This document shows, piece by piece, positions 20,332-31,512 of a stretch of 64,000 nucleotides of DNA (the first letter of the stretch is position 1; the number at the start of each line of letters is the position of its first letter). The position numbers were made by a program, and so were the translations under genes. The stretch spans positions 12,153,180-12,217,179 of the forward strand of contig CM025852.1 in the NCBI GenBank assembly GCA_003952965.2. Direction: 5' to 3'. A model generated the notes under the pieces. That model was not told the origin of the DNA, did not search any database, and worked only from the letters and a program-made list of their open reading frames with translations. This DNA is from Morella rubra. Its lineage: Eukaryota > Streptophyta > Magnoliopsida > Fagales > Myricaceae.

Positions 20332-23300
20332 CCTACAAGGAGTGTAGAGAAAAGATTTAGAGCATGCATGATATTCTAACATAATAAGCATCTCTTTTAG
20401 AATATGCTATGACACACTTGTAATAATGGCTTAAAAGAAGGGACAGATCTTTCTTTTAGGTGAACCATTCTAGGCCTTTGGATTAGAACTTTTTGAAGGG
20501 TTAGGATTGTGCCATGTGTAGGATTATGCCATGTGGCAACTGAAGAAAGTAGTTTTTGAGTAGCAAAAGGAATTCATGTGAAAGAGAAGGCTTGGAAGAG
20601 AAAACGGAAGAAGGTTGGCTTAGGGCTCTTGAAGTTGACCAGCCATTTCCAGCCACCTCCAAGTCGCTTTTGGCCACCTTAGCCACTCTTTGCTGCACAA
20701 ACCACCACTATTTCCTGTAGTACCCCGACCTTCTAAACATTATTAATTATCTTAAATTAGGTAATTAAATTATAAAATAATATTTAATTATTATTTTTAG
20801 ATTAATTATTTTATTAGTTTAAAAAAGGAAAAAAATCCCTAAAAATAGCTAGAAATTGCTGAAAATTATGAGAAAAATTTCCTCTTTCATCTCTTTTCAA
20901 GTTCTTCAACTTAGTAACATATCTTACTCATTTAGTATCTTAGAAATATTTAAATAGAGATTTATTGTTTTTAAAAATATGAAAATCCTATTATTTCATA
21001 TTTTTGCCTAAATAGTATTTTTAAACTCAATTTTCTTCAAAATTTTTGTGTTGATTACTTAATTACTAAGCCAATAGGATGTTTTCTTGCTTAGCCATGT
21101 GTCTTAGGATTATTTTTGAGAATTATTTCAATTAATTAGCAAAAAGGGCTTAGAAAATAGGTTTAATGGCATTTGGGCTTGAAAGAAAATTCAATTGGGG
21201 CCCCATCAAACTCCATTCGGCCCATCCCACTTCTCACAGCCCATGGCACCTTGCCATGCTCCCTCAAAACCGGCCATGCCCATAGAATTGCAAAAAAAGC
21301 AATGATTGCAAATGATTAGCAATCATTACTTCATGCAAAACCATGCAACACTTGGAGATCTCCAAGTAGTTGCCGCCCATCACCCCCAATGCTCTCTCAT
21401 TGCTTGCTTAGACCACCTAGGTTACAATTAGACAAGATCATTGCAACCTTTTAATCCTAGGAAGCAAGAACTAACCCTAGTGAACTAACCTTAGTTAAGA
21501 GTAGTACAAATAGGAGCCAAATATGAGGGAATTCCTCACACCTTCATTCGGCACTTACAAGAGAAAGAGAGAGTGAGAGAGAGCTAGAGAAGTGAGGAGA
21601 AAGGAGAGGAAGAAGAGAGAAACAAGCCATGCCCCTTAGACAGAGAAGAAGAAGAAGAAATTTTTTTTTGAAGAAAGTTCCAAGGAGGTTGAGGTATCTT
21701 GAGCCTTGGTCTTTTGAGGTTATCATTCTGATTATTGATACTAACAATGAGCTTAATCTTGGTTTTGATACTCAAGAAAGTCATCAAAGAATCAAAGAGA
21801 TCAAGAGGTAAGGGGTAGTTTACATTTGGTGATGAATGTTGGCATTTTGATTTTCTTAGGCTAGAAACATGCTAGGTTGTGATCTGGACTCTTTGATTAT
21901 GCTAAGCAGGTTGTTAGAATGAAGGTTAGATATGAAGAAATTGTGCAAATAAAGGCATTTTTTATTAAACTTGATTTTAGACACCTTAGGATATTTTTAT
22001 GTGATCTAGTGGAAATATGTGAATATTATGGTTTCTGGACTTTTAAGAAGGTACTAGAAGCATTAAGGATTGTTTGTATCCAAGAGAATATGTGAGAAAT
22101 GAAGAAAAAGCAAATTATACATCATACGGACTAGTTTTGAACATTCTGTGAGGACAGCACACTTAGGGGGTTATCGCATTTACCAAACGACCTATTTTTG
22201 ACACCAAATTTGGAGGGATAGTAGTGGACAGAGTCAGGAACATATGATAAAAATTTCAGGTCAAACAGAGTTAAGATGAGAAATTTATGATCATTCGAAA
22301 ATCACTGTTAAAATAAGCTTTTATGTAAAACGGGTCATTTTGTAACAAAGCGGGTTGGGCTTCATTTTTACTGTTTGGGTTGACTTTAATGGGCTTTAAA
22401 ACTCATAGAACTAAGTAGGATGTAGGCTTACAAGTGAAGCCCAAGTTTATGTTCTTATTGGACTTGAGAAGCCTAAATAAAGATAACATGTTTTAAAAAG
22501 TATAAGTTGATGGACTTGCCTTTGTTTAAATATTAGAATTTCTTAAACTATACTTATTGATTTACTTGCTGATTTAGAGAATGATTAAGTTGAAAAATCA
22601 TGACTTAGTATCATTGCTTTGAAAATAAAATACAAGATATACAAATATGATTAAACAAATAATTGCCATGTAAATAAAATGCATGTGACTTGTAACTAAG
22701 ATTAGGGAATAAAGAACACATTATTAGTAAATGATAAGAGCAAAGTTTATATGACATGAAAATAGATGAAAATTGTGCATCAATGACATCAAATATTTGC
22801 ATCAATGGCATCTACATCAATGGAATCAATGACAGTGGGTGACGGTATAGATCATTGGGAGAGTGCGACCATCACTACAGGGTAGAAGATGGCTCCCTAG
22901 GTAAAAGGCATAGAAGAGCCTTTACTCGTGTTCTGGTATGATGGATAGCACAGGATTGTCCCTGTAGTACAGGGTAGCGGGACGCACAAACCTATCACTT
23001 TGGGGTAAAACAGAAGACACTAAAGGCATTGCAAAAGTCATACAGCACGAGCATCGTACTCATACATCATACTGCATGTGATAATGACTGGTATTGTTTC
23101 TGAAAACATTAACTATCTATTGAATATGTAAGTATCGTAACTCTTATTGTTTATGTTATTGTTTATCATCACATGCCCATTTTCCTACCTTACTGAATCG
23201 TTAAGACTCACCCCGTTTCCTTGTCCATATTGTATATTTATTTTTGAAACAGACAAAATGACGATATTTGAATCCTATATTCCCATGAGCTCCCCACCCA

Positions 23301-24806
23301 TATCTTGATTATCCACATTCGGGTCCTGGTCTTGGAGGATCTCGATGTGATCATGGATCACCAGCCCTACTTGTTTTCGAAGGATATGCCTTTGATGTTC
23401 TCACTGTTCCCTTGTATGTGATGGACCCACTTGGACATAATCATGCCGACATTAACTAGGTGGACCTCACCTTGACTGATGATGAAGACTGATTTTCCTT
23501 GTTTTTATTTAATTTTCATGTTATGTATGTATATAACTTTTGAACAATAGGGTTAGATATTCTGATAGGCTCAATATGGGGACGAGGTTGTGACATTTCC
23601 CTTCTAGTTTCATACTTTAACTTTCCATCTATGTGTATTTTGAACTTAATGGTTTATTTTTTTGATTTTTAGCTTAGCTCGTTGGGTTTCTTGTTTCTCT
23701 ATTTCTTGCTTGTTTAACTTCAATTTTGCATCTTTTCATACTCCTTTATGCTTCCATTTCACTTGTATTACAATGCCCATGGATTGATTTTCAAAATTTT
23801 GTGATTCAAATGCAAATATGAAACCTAGAATCTTGAGTTGGGTTTTTTCAATTTCCAGCTCATATATTGTCAATTGCTTCCTAATCTAGCTTGATTTTTA
23901 GCTATTTATTTTCATTAGAGATTAGCTTGATTTAGTGTTAATTTGCGATTATGTTAATTCCGGTTGTGGGTAAATTTTACCTTGTTAATTTTAGTTTTAG
24001 TTTTAATAAGACTTAGACTACCAGCTGACCTACATAAAAGATTCTAAGCATAAAAGATATTCTAAAGGAATAAACAATTTTTTTAGAATATTCTACGACA
24101 AACTTATAATAAGGCCTTCAAAGAGGGTACAAAGATCTTTCTTTTAGGAGAATCATTCTAAGCCTTTGGATTAGAACTTTTTGAAGGGTTAGGATTGTGC
24201 TAGTGGCAACTAAAGAGAGAGGTTTTTGAGTAGCAAAAGGAATTCACTTGAAAGAGAAGGCTTGGAGGAGAAAAGGGAAGAAGGTTGGTTTAGAGCTCTT
24301 GAAACCAATAGTCATTTCAGCCACCTCCAAACTGCTTCTGGCCACCTCAACTACTCTTTGTTGCCACAGACCTCCACGATTTCTACTCTAGTTTCATGCT
24401 TTACCTTTCCTTCTACGTGTATTTCGAATTTAATGGTTTATTTTCTAAATTTTTAGCTTAGACCCATTTCGTTTTTTGTTTCTCTATTTATTGTTTATCT
24501 TTGATTGTGTATCTTTTCTTACTCGTTCATGCTTCCATGTCACTTGTATTACAATGCCCAATGATTGACTTTCAAAATCTTGTGATTTGAATGCAAATAT
24601 GAAAGCTAGAATCTTGATTTAGAGCTTTTCGATTTTCAGCTCATAAATATTGTCAATTGCTTCCTAGTCTAGCTTGATTTTTAGCTCAATATATTGTTTG
24701 TTTAGTTTCATTATAGATTAGCTTGATTTAGTGTTAATTTAGGAATATGTTAATTTTGGTTTTGGGTAAATTTCAGCTTGTTAATTTCAGTTTAAGTTTT
24801 AATGAG
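20332..24806. repeat. About 800-bp tandem duplication, first copy split by an LTR
   Basis: Copy 1 is 20332-20715 plus 23601-24018. Copy 2 is about 24019-24806. Matching blocks in order are AGCTGACCTACA, AGATCTTTCTTTTAGG, CCTTTGGATTAGAACTTTTT, GAGTAGCAAAAGGAATTCA, CAGCCACCTCCAA, CTAGTTTCATACTTTA/CTAGTTTCATGCTTTA and CACTTGTATTACAATGCCCA. Copy 2 shows the uninterrupted version of the site where the family D LTR inserted. A 67-codon antisense frame at 20501 and one at 24226 come from matching positions and are not supported as genes. Confidence 0.8.
20716..23595 (+). mobile_element. Solo gypsy LTR (family D, copy 2)
   Basis: It starts TGTAGTACCCCGACC and ends GGACGAGGTTGTGACA, with a perfect 5-bp target duplication TTTCC at 20711-20715 and 23596-23600. 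Its 2880 bp match 13806-17063 but lack about 350 bp near the end. No internal sequence is attached, so it arose by LTR-LTR recombination. The second copy of the surrounding tandem duplication provides the empty-site sequence. Confidence 0.9.
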
Positions 24807-25324
24807 TAATAGTTGCTTCTTTAACTTAATTTCCAGCGATTTAGTATTTTTAGATTGTAGTTGGTTAGTTTTCTTATTTGAATTTTTCACTTACATATTA
24901 GTTTCGAGTTAAGTTAGTAGATGATTAGGTTGAATATGCTTGCTGGAAATTTGTAGTTGATTAAGTTGAAATTGTTTGCTGTTTAGTTCTTAGTTAGTTT
25001 AATGAATGGTTAAGTTTTCTAGAATATTTCCTTTATGTCTTGTCTTAAGAAATTAAATTTAGCTTTGTTGGAATTTTCTTATCAAGAACCAACGCTATAA
25101 ATTATTTAATTTGTGACGTTCATAAGATTAGACATTGGAGCATCTAATTGATTTTATAAATTAGCAATTTTACATTCAAAATACCAACAATGTTATTGTT
25201 ACTATTTTAGTTGGCTTTTAGTATCTTTTCTTTAGTTGTGTTTCAATTTCATTCGAATCTCCTAAAAATTAAAAAATACGAATATGAATTGTGTTCAATA
25301 AATTTTTTTTTTTTCATTTTCACA
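24807..25324. other. AT-rich DNA between repeats
   Basis: No gene is seen. Short repeated phrases (GTTAAGTTTTCTAG, TTAGTTTGATTAGGTTGAA-like) suggest continuing LTR or untranslated retroelement sequence. The 5' LTR of the copia element that follows was not found here. Confidence 0.35.
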
Positions 25325-25367
25325 CTAATTGCAGATATCATCGCATTTTATGATAGAACTCCTATAA

Positions 25368-26158
25368 TTGAGATTGCATTTGTGGTGCTCATTTTTGAGT
25401 GGGTCAGAAGCTCTTGGTAATGGTAATAGTCTTAATCTTGAAAACATTGGTTCTCTAACTCTCCCTACAACAAACTTTAAGCTACATCTTTCCCATGTGT
25501 TACTTTGTCCAAAATTTCTAACCAATTTATTTTATATAAACCAGTTTCACCTTGAAAATTCTTGCTACTTTATATTAACTAAAAGTCATTTTGTGATTAA
25601 GGAGAAGCTCATGGGACACACCCTACTGGCCAAAAAGAGTGAAGGATGGCTATATCCGATTAAAGTTAAAAAGTTTTCAATCAGTTAATGCCACGCTAGC
25701 ATTGTGTTGATAGGTGTTCGGACTTCTATAGATATTGGTATGCATGTTTAGGTCATACATCATCTCAAGTCAACTTTAACAAGGTCAAGCAACATATATT
25801 ACCTGTTAATGTTTTAAACATGTCTGTCATTCGTGTCAATTAGGTAAAGACAAACAGCTTCTGCTTGGTGAGTTTCAAATGTGTCCTTGTCCCCATTAGA
25901 ACTCGTGCATCCTATAATGTCGAATAGCAGTCATCGATATTATGTTCTCTTTATTGATGACTTCTCTATGTTTACATGGTCGTACCCAATTTTTTTATAA
26001 ATATGTTGTTTTCATTTGTTTTGTTCAATTGAAAAATCTTTTTGAAAATTTTTTCTTCAGGAACATTAAACAATTTCAATTTGACAATGGAGAATACACA
26101 TCCCACCAATTTCAGAATTTTTTTGCTCTCCAATGGTATACATCACAGACTCACATGT
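25368..26158 (+). pseudogene. Copia pre-integrase and integrase core remnant
   Basis: The open stretch 25405-25686 reads NGNSLNLENIGSLTLPTTN, then LSHVLLCPKFLTNLFYINQF, the typical segment between protease and integrase in copia polyproteins. At 25740-25870, in shifting frames, there are CLGHTSSQVNFNK (the GHPS-type block) and HVICVNCVK-like zinc ligands. At 25935-26150 are LYVYMV.., FRNIKQFQFDNGEYTSHQF and GIHHRLTC. FDNGEY holds one of the integrase catalytic acids. Multiple frameshifts are present. The reading is cut off at the gypsy insertion at 26159. Confidence 0.8.
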
Positions 26159-26646
26159 TGTCGCGCTCTAGATTTAGTAGGTCAAGCAGTGGACTTTTCC
26201 TCTTACCAATAAAATAACTTAAACGAATTTTATCTCCTTTATTTGAAATAAAACATGTTTATAACTTTCATGTCTGAAACATAAAATTAAACAAAATCTC
26301 TTAACAGTCAAAGTTTCTAATTTAAAAAAAGATGTTCTCATCTATTCCCTCCGGCGTGCCATCTAAGTTTGATCCTGGAAATGCTACTAAAAAATCTCTC
26401 AAAAAAGGGAAAATATTAATTGAGTAAATTCGATAACTCAGTAAGCGGAGAATGAAATAAATGTTTAAAAATGCACTATTTCACTTAAAATTCCAAATCA
26501 ACTAAAACATGTTTAAGCAAAATAAAACTTTAACTATTGTAATCAAATGAGTGAAGCACCCCCATTGGCTGGGCTATGAAACTCCTCATTTTAGCACATG
26601 GATTCGAATCAAATCTTTTTTTCATAAAGAAAATTTGGTTATCACA
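26159..26646 (-). repeat. 3' LTR of minus-strand gypsy element
   Basis: Read on the minus strand it starts TGTGATAACCAAATTTTC and ends TCTAGAGCGCGACA. It matches 28948-29379 over AAAATATTAATTGAGTAA, TTTCACTTAAAATTCCAAA and CTATTGTAATCAAATGAGTG (plus-strand wording). A purine-rich AGCAGAGAAGGA precedes it on the minus strand as the polypurine tract. Confidence 0.75.
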
Positions 26647-26649
26647 TCC

Positions 26650-26935
26650 TTCTCTGCTTAAAAAAATTTTGTCCTCTAAATTTGCTAAAACTTAATACAG
26701 ATATGTCTAGGAAATCCTTCTTGTACCTTTCAACTTCATCTTTGCTTATTAGAGTTTCCGCCATTCATTTTTTTATGGTAAAGGACAATCTCTGACGTAA
26801 TGCCCTGCCTTTCCACAATAAAAGCATAACTTTCCTCATTTCAACATCCTCCCCAATCTGCTGGATTACATTTTGGACAAAAAGAATTTTGTGTAACTTG
26901 ACTTCCATGTCCTTTTCCTGAAATGCCTGTGAGTC
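26650..26935 (-). pseudogene. Gypsy gag C-terminus with CCHC zinc knuckle
   Basis: On the minus strand at about 26835-26770 the frame reads CFYCGKAGHYVRDCPLP, a complete CX2CX4HX4C knuckle of retroelement gag, used to bind element RNA. Upstream of it (26935-26840) are GQV.. and FCPKC-like residues. It is separated from the gag N-terminal part (28436-28905) by the family A LTR and a short unassigned stretch. Confidence 0.8.
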
Positions 26936-27182
26936 CAAGGATTAAGGCAACCCAGGATCCTTGGTGTGCATGCCTCTTTCTTTTCTCATATTACTCATTG
27001 CTCTTCCGGATACTCTGTTCTATCACTCCTTCCTTTTAACTACTTTATAAAAATTATTAATTTCGAATCCAACTATATGATCATAAATACGATAATTAAG
27101 ACCTTCAAATTTCTGGGATTTCCTTTCCACATTCAGAATCATGCATAATGCAAAATGAGAGAGATATAAATATATTTAATTG

Positions 27183-28423
27183 TGTTAGCCCAAGGTTGTT
27201 TTTGCAAACAATCTAGAATTTATTTTGATAATAACAAAAATTACTAAGTGCTTTGAAGACTTTTAGATTTTACCTTGTTAATCCACAATTTCTAAAAAGT
27301 GTTTCAAAAGATTGAGGTTATCTCCATTAAATATTTCTAAGTGTACTTGAACACCATTACACAAAGTTGATAGATCAATTTTTCATATTGTAGGTGTTTA
27401 AAGAAGTGTTGAAATGGAATGGACATTTTCAAGATGCTAATTTTCTCTCCAGCACTGATAGTGTCGATACATTGAGTAATGGTGTTGACACATTGCACTG
27501 TCACCGAGAGCTGAATTCATGGTGTCGACACATTGAAGACTAGTGTTGACACATTACACTGACACCTGAGACAACATTTATAGACTAAGTTTTAAAGTGT
27601 CAACACATGTAGACTATGTATCGACATATGCTGCGACTTTGCAGCAAAAATGAAACGACGCCAGCTCATTTAAAATGCTATAAAAAGACATGGTACCCTT
27701 TCAACAATACTTTTGAGGTTTTTTAAGACCCTTGAAGTTAGATGGGCTATAAATAGAAGAAGATAGAGAGATAAAGATAAACACTTGAATTATTCTTGCC
27801 CTAACTTCTAAAGAGAGAAAGTGCCTTGAAAGAAGAGAGAAGAACATATCTACCAAGAAAACTTGTGCTCCCACCTGCCAAACTTTAGCCATTTTTAGAG
27901 ATCTTGTCTTCTTGCACACTATTGATCTTTTCACTTACTGATTTGGCTTAGAGAGCCTTTTTTTTATTATTCCTTTGTACCAGCTTTTGTAAATCACTTG
28001 AGTGTTGGGTAAACACTTGGTCCTACTCATGAGGGTAAAAGAAATCCCTTGGGTTTTGAGATTTGTGAAGAGAGTTAAAGCGTGAGCTCGAAAAACTCTT
28101 TGTAAAGGTTTCTTAGCACCCAAGAAGCTAAGGTGTATTTGTTATTTGGAGAATAGTGAAGGAAGTCCAAGGAAGCCAATAGCTTTGGATGGACATAGAC
28201 AAGTGTTGGTGAACCACCTAAAATTGCAGCGTTGTCTCTCTAACTCTATCTCTCTTATTTTTTGTTCCATATCCATATTTGTGGTGCTTTATGTTTCATT
28301 GTTCTATTACTTAAATTATCTTGGAAAAGTTCTAATTTTTATTAAAACACAATTCACCCCTCTTGGGTTGTTATTTAGACTCATAAGCTGCATACTCATG
28401 CACACTCATTGATCCTTGGACCA
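27183..28423 (+). mobile_element. Solo LTR, family A (copy 3) inside gypsy gag
   Basis: The 1241-bp segment starts TGTTAGCCCAAGGTTG and ends GATCCTTGGACCA. The flanks AATTG (27178-27182) and AATTA (28424-28428) agree at 4 of 5 positions. It shares with copies 1 and 2 the phrases TTTTGATAATAACAAA-like near the start, GAACCACCTAAAA, and CAATTCACCCCTCTTGGGTT near the end. The repeated GTGTCGACACATTG and TGTTGACACATT (27460-27620) correspond to GGTCGACC-rich segments in the other copies. Such LTRs are typical of SIRE-type copia elements. Confidence 0.7.
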
Positions 28424-28435
28424 AATTAATGAACC

Positions 28436-28905
28436 CTCTGGCTTTCGAATCACGAACTAACCTCATAAAAAATCGCTCATAAAATAACTCCTTGAAGTGT
28501 TCCCATGTGACAGGTGCTTGTCCTTAAAGAGTTCGTTCAACAATCCACCAATGCTTAGCTTCACTGGCTAGCTTAAACATAGCATAGAACACTTTCTACT
28601 ACTCTATGCAATGTAAAACTCGGAATATGTCTTCAATGTGCTGAATCCAGTCTTCAACCGTAGATGGATCAACTTTCCCTTCAAAAGTGAGGGGGTGCAT
28701 CCTATTGAATTGTTCAATGGTACATCCCTCGGCAACAACATTTCCATTTCGATTTCTTGAGTTATGCAATATTTCATCCATAACTTGTTGTAGTGTAACA
28801 CTGCCGAACTATTTGAGCTTGGTTCGACTTGAGACTTACCTTTAATAGTCTCATTTAGATTAAAAGCGATAAAGGAATTGGACATCCTAAAAAGAAGACT
28901 AGTAG
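28436..28905 (-). pseudogene. Gypsy gag N-terminal remnant
   Basis: On the minus strand the frame 28781-28599 reads FNRMHPLTFEGKVDP then VEDWIQHIEDIFRVLHC. This matches the P(P/L)xFxGxxDPxxAExWLxxxEKIF block that opens plant Ty3/gypsy gag. The preceding frame (28996-28604) overlaps it. Further on, at 28590-28440, come YAMFKLASEAKHWW-like residues in broken frame. It lies 30-150 bp from the primer-binding site, as expected for gag. Confidence 0.8.
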
Positions 28906-28931
28906 TCAAGTCTATATTATCTATAACCTTT

Positions 28932-28943
28932 GCTTTGATACCA
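28932..28943 (-). other. Primer-binding site of the minus-strand gypsy element
   Basis: The reverse complement is TGGTATCAAAGC, one base different from the tRNA-iMet-complementary TGGTATCAGAGC. It lies 4 bp from the right-hand LTR end (TGTCACGCCC at 28948). It fixes the element's orientation. Confidence 0.75.
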
Positions 28944-28947
28944 CAAC

Positions 28948-29379
28948 TGTCACGCCCTAAATCCACAAGTCTACATAAGTCTGATCCTTGACACATTACT
29001 CAAAAGTCTAATAAAACAGGAAAAATATTAATTGAGTAAGTTCGACAACTGAGTAAGCAGAGAATAAAATAAAAAATAAAACACATTGTTTCACTTAAAA
29101 TTCCAAAATAGTCGAAATAGGTTTAAGTAAAATATAATTTGAACTATTGTAATCAAATGAGTGCCCTAGTGGTTGAACCGTAACACTCCTCTTTTTAGCG
29201 CACAGGTTCGAATCTCGCGGTTTCCTTTTATTTTAGAGAATCAAATTTTAGTGTGAATAAATAAAATAAAACCGCATTATATACAATGCAAACGCGCTGG
29301 CATAGTGGTTTTTGTTTTTGATTCCCAGGTTTGGAGATCAATTTCCAGTATTTGCAAATCTCTTTTTTGTGTCCTTACA
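28948..29379 (-). repeat. 5' LTR of minus-strand gypsy element
   Basis: Read on the minus strand it begins TGTAAGGACACAAAAAAG, has TTTGCAAATACTGG as in family B, and ends TTAGGGCGTGACA next to the primer-binding site. It carries the AACCTATTTC..CTATTTTGGAATTTTAAGTG segment shared with the left LTR. Confidence 0.75.
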
Positions 29380-29384
29380 CCTTT

Positions 29385-30900
29385 CAACAAAATGATCTTA
29401 CTAAGAGAAAGCGTCGGCATATTATGGAAGTATGTCTCTTCTTGTTAGCATAGTCCTATCTTCCTAAATCTTTTTAGGTTGATACTTTTATGATTGCTAT
29501 TTATATAATTAATCGAGCTCCAACTCCTATCCTAGCAATGATTCTCCTCATATAAAATTATTTCAAAGACCTTGTAATATCAATCTAGAACTTTTGGATG
29601 TGCATGCTACACCTTATTGAGACCTTACGCTAATGATAAGCTTGCTTTTAGGAATAAACAATGCATTTTCCTTGGTAATCACCTTATCACCATAAATATA
29701 AATGTTTTGATCCAATCTCTCGTAAAATTTATTTTTTTCGAAATTTCATATATGATGAAGATTTGTTTCCAACTCAGATATGACTCTCTACCACTCCCAC
29801 GTCAAGTAGGTATGTTTTCTCTTCAGGTATTCCTTTCAATCCTTTTCCTATTTTCACACTCCCCAAGAAGTCCAAGAGTTCCAATCTGAATCTCCTATGT
29901 CACATGAACCAAACTCTTCCTCACCAATTCCTTCTCTACCATAAACTCTTTAACTAACATCTCATTCTCCCGAGTCTTCCTCTCTTCCTCCAATAGAAAA
30001 CCATATTGGCCTCTTAGTGTCTCTCTTAAACTCTTCCACCACAGAGTCATCCTGAGTCTCATACAACCCATCTCCCAACCACATGGGTACTAGATCCCAA
30101 ACTGGGTCTCTACATCCTAAAATATTTCCCGACTTCCAAATGTTTTGCACCACAAAGCACCCTTTTCATTCTCAATGCCGTGTTAGACATTACAAAACCA
30201 AAATCCTACTCGCAAGCTTGTGTCTCCAAAGATTAGGATTTGTAGAATGCAATGAAGGCTGAATATGATGTTTTTATTGTAAATAATACATGGATTTTAG
30301 TGCATTGACTAGTTGACCATAATGTCATAAAAATAAAATTGGTTTACAAACTTAATCAGAAAGCGGATGGAAGCATTGATTGTTTTAAAGCAAGATTTGT
30401 GGTGAAAGGCTATGAATAAGTGAGTGGAATAGACTCTCTGAGTCATTTAGTCCAAACATTAAACCAACAACAATTTGTGTGGTGCTTGTTATAATAGTGT
30501 TTTTTGGGTAAAGAATTCACCAACTAGATGTCTCTAATGCTTTCTTCTGCGGGACATTACAAGAGGAGGTTTATATTAAACAACCATAAGGCTTCACTGA
30601 TCCAATTCATTCACACCTTGTATGCCAGCTTCACGAGGCTTTATATGACCTTAAACAAGCTCCTCGACTATGGTTCCTTTGTTACTCCACTAACCTTCTT
30701 GATCTTGGTTTTCTAGGTTCGAAAGTTGACAGATAGTTACTTACTTATCACAAGGATGATCTTCACATTTTTATTTTCATTTACGTGGATGACTTGCTCA
30801 AGGACTTGGGTGAGCTTAGTTATTTTCATGGGATTGAGAACTCTCGAGATGCCTATGGTCTTCATTTACGATAAATCATGTATATTATGGATCTTCTTTA
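29385..30900 (+). pseudogene. Copia integrase end and reverse transcriptase remnant
   Basis: It opens FQQNDLTKRKRRHIMEV, the PQQNGxAERKHRHI block of copia integrase. It continues with YIINRAPTPIL and LRPYANDKLAFRNKQCIFLG, equivalent to the CFVLLRPYxxxKLxPRSxxCxFLG block. After a low-complexity linker (29870-30240), reverse transcriptase begins with NNTWILVH, KLNQKADGSIDCFKARFVVKG and SGIDS, then motifs equivalent to QLDVxNAFLxGxLxEEVYxxQPxGF in shifted frames (30510-30600), and HLCQLHEALYDLKQAPRLW-like text to about 30670. FIYVDDL equivalents lie at 30776-30795. Many frameshifts are present. Confidence 0.8.
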
Positions 30901-31512
30901 TGTGATAACCCGGTCTTCTGAAAATGATTTTGCAAATGGCTGGAGTTGAACTCCAAACTTGGGGAATAAAAGGGGAAGAACATTGGGCTAGGCGTGTACT
31001 TGTTGTCAATAATACGGTTTTAGTTTATTTAAAAGAATACCAGTTTTATTTCGAAAATAGAAGGAAACGCGAGGATTCAAACCACGGCTCGACTATGGTT
31101 CCTTTGTCACTCCACCAGCCTACTTGATCTTGGTTTTCTGGGTTCGAAAGTTAACACATCAGTATTTACTTATCACAGGGATGATCTTCACATTTTTATT
31201 CTCATTTACGTGGATGACTTGCTCAAGAACTTGGGTGAGCTTAGTTATTTTCATGAGATTAAGGACTCTCGACATGCCCATGGTCTTCATTTATGACAAA
31301 GCATGTATATTATAGATCTTCTTTATATGATAACCTGGTCTTCTAAAATAGATTTTGCAAATGGCTGGAGTTAAACTCCAGACTTAGGGAATAAAAGGGG
31401 AAGACCACTGGGCCAGGCGTGTATTTATTGTCAATAATACGGTTTTAATTTCTTTAAACGAATACCAGTTTTATTTCGAAAATAGAAGGGAATGCAAGGA
31501 TTTGGACCCAGG
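30663..31512 (+). repeat. 425-bp tandem duplication across an LTR insertion junction
   Basis: Bases 30663-31087 and 31088-31512 are two copies offset by exactly 425 bp at both CTCGACTATGG (30663/31088) and the LTR junction (30901/31326). Each contains about 238 bp of copia reverse transcriptase followed by about 185 bp of the family B LTR start. Differences are scattered (for example GTTACTCCACTAAC against GTCACTCCACCAGC), so the event is old. It must postdate insertion of the family B LTR. Confidence 0.9.

Larger units (their letters stand above)
26159..29379 (-). mobile_element. Non-autonomous gypsy element in minus orientation
   Basis: Its two LTRs (26159-26646 and 28948-29379) have related ends, TGTCGCGCTC/TGTCACGCCC on one side and GGTTATCACA/GTCCTTACA on the other. 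On the minus strand a primer-binding site TGGTATCAAAGC (28932-28943) adjoins the right LTR, and gag follows. The interior holds only gag, itself interrupted by a family A LTR (27183-28423). There is no protease, reverse transcriptase or integrase. The LTRs share terminal sequence with family B solo LTRs but are much shorter (about 430-490 bp). A clean target duplication was not found (CATGT against CCTTT). Confidence 0.75.
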
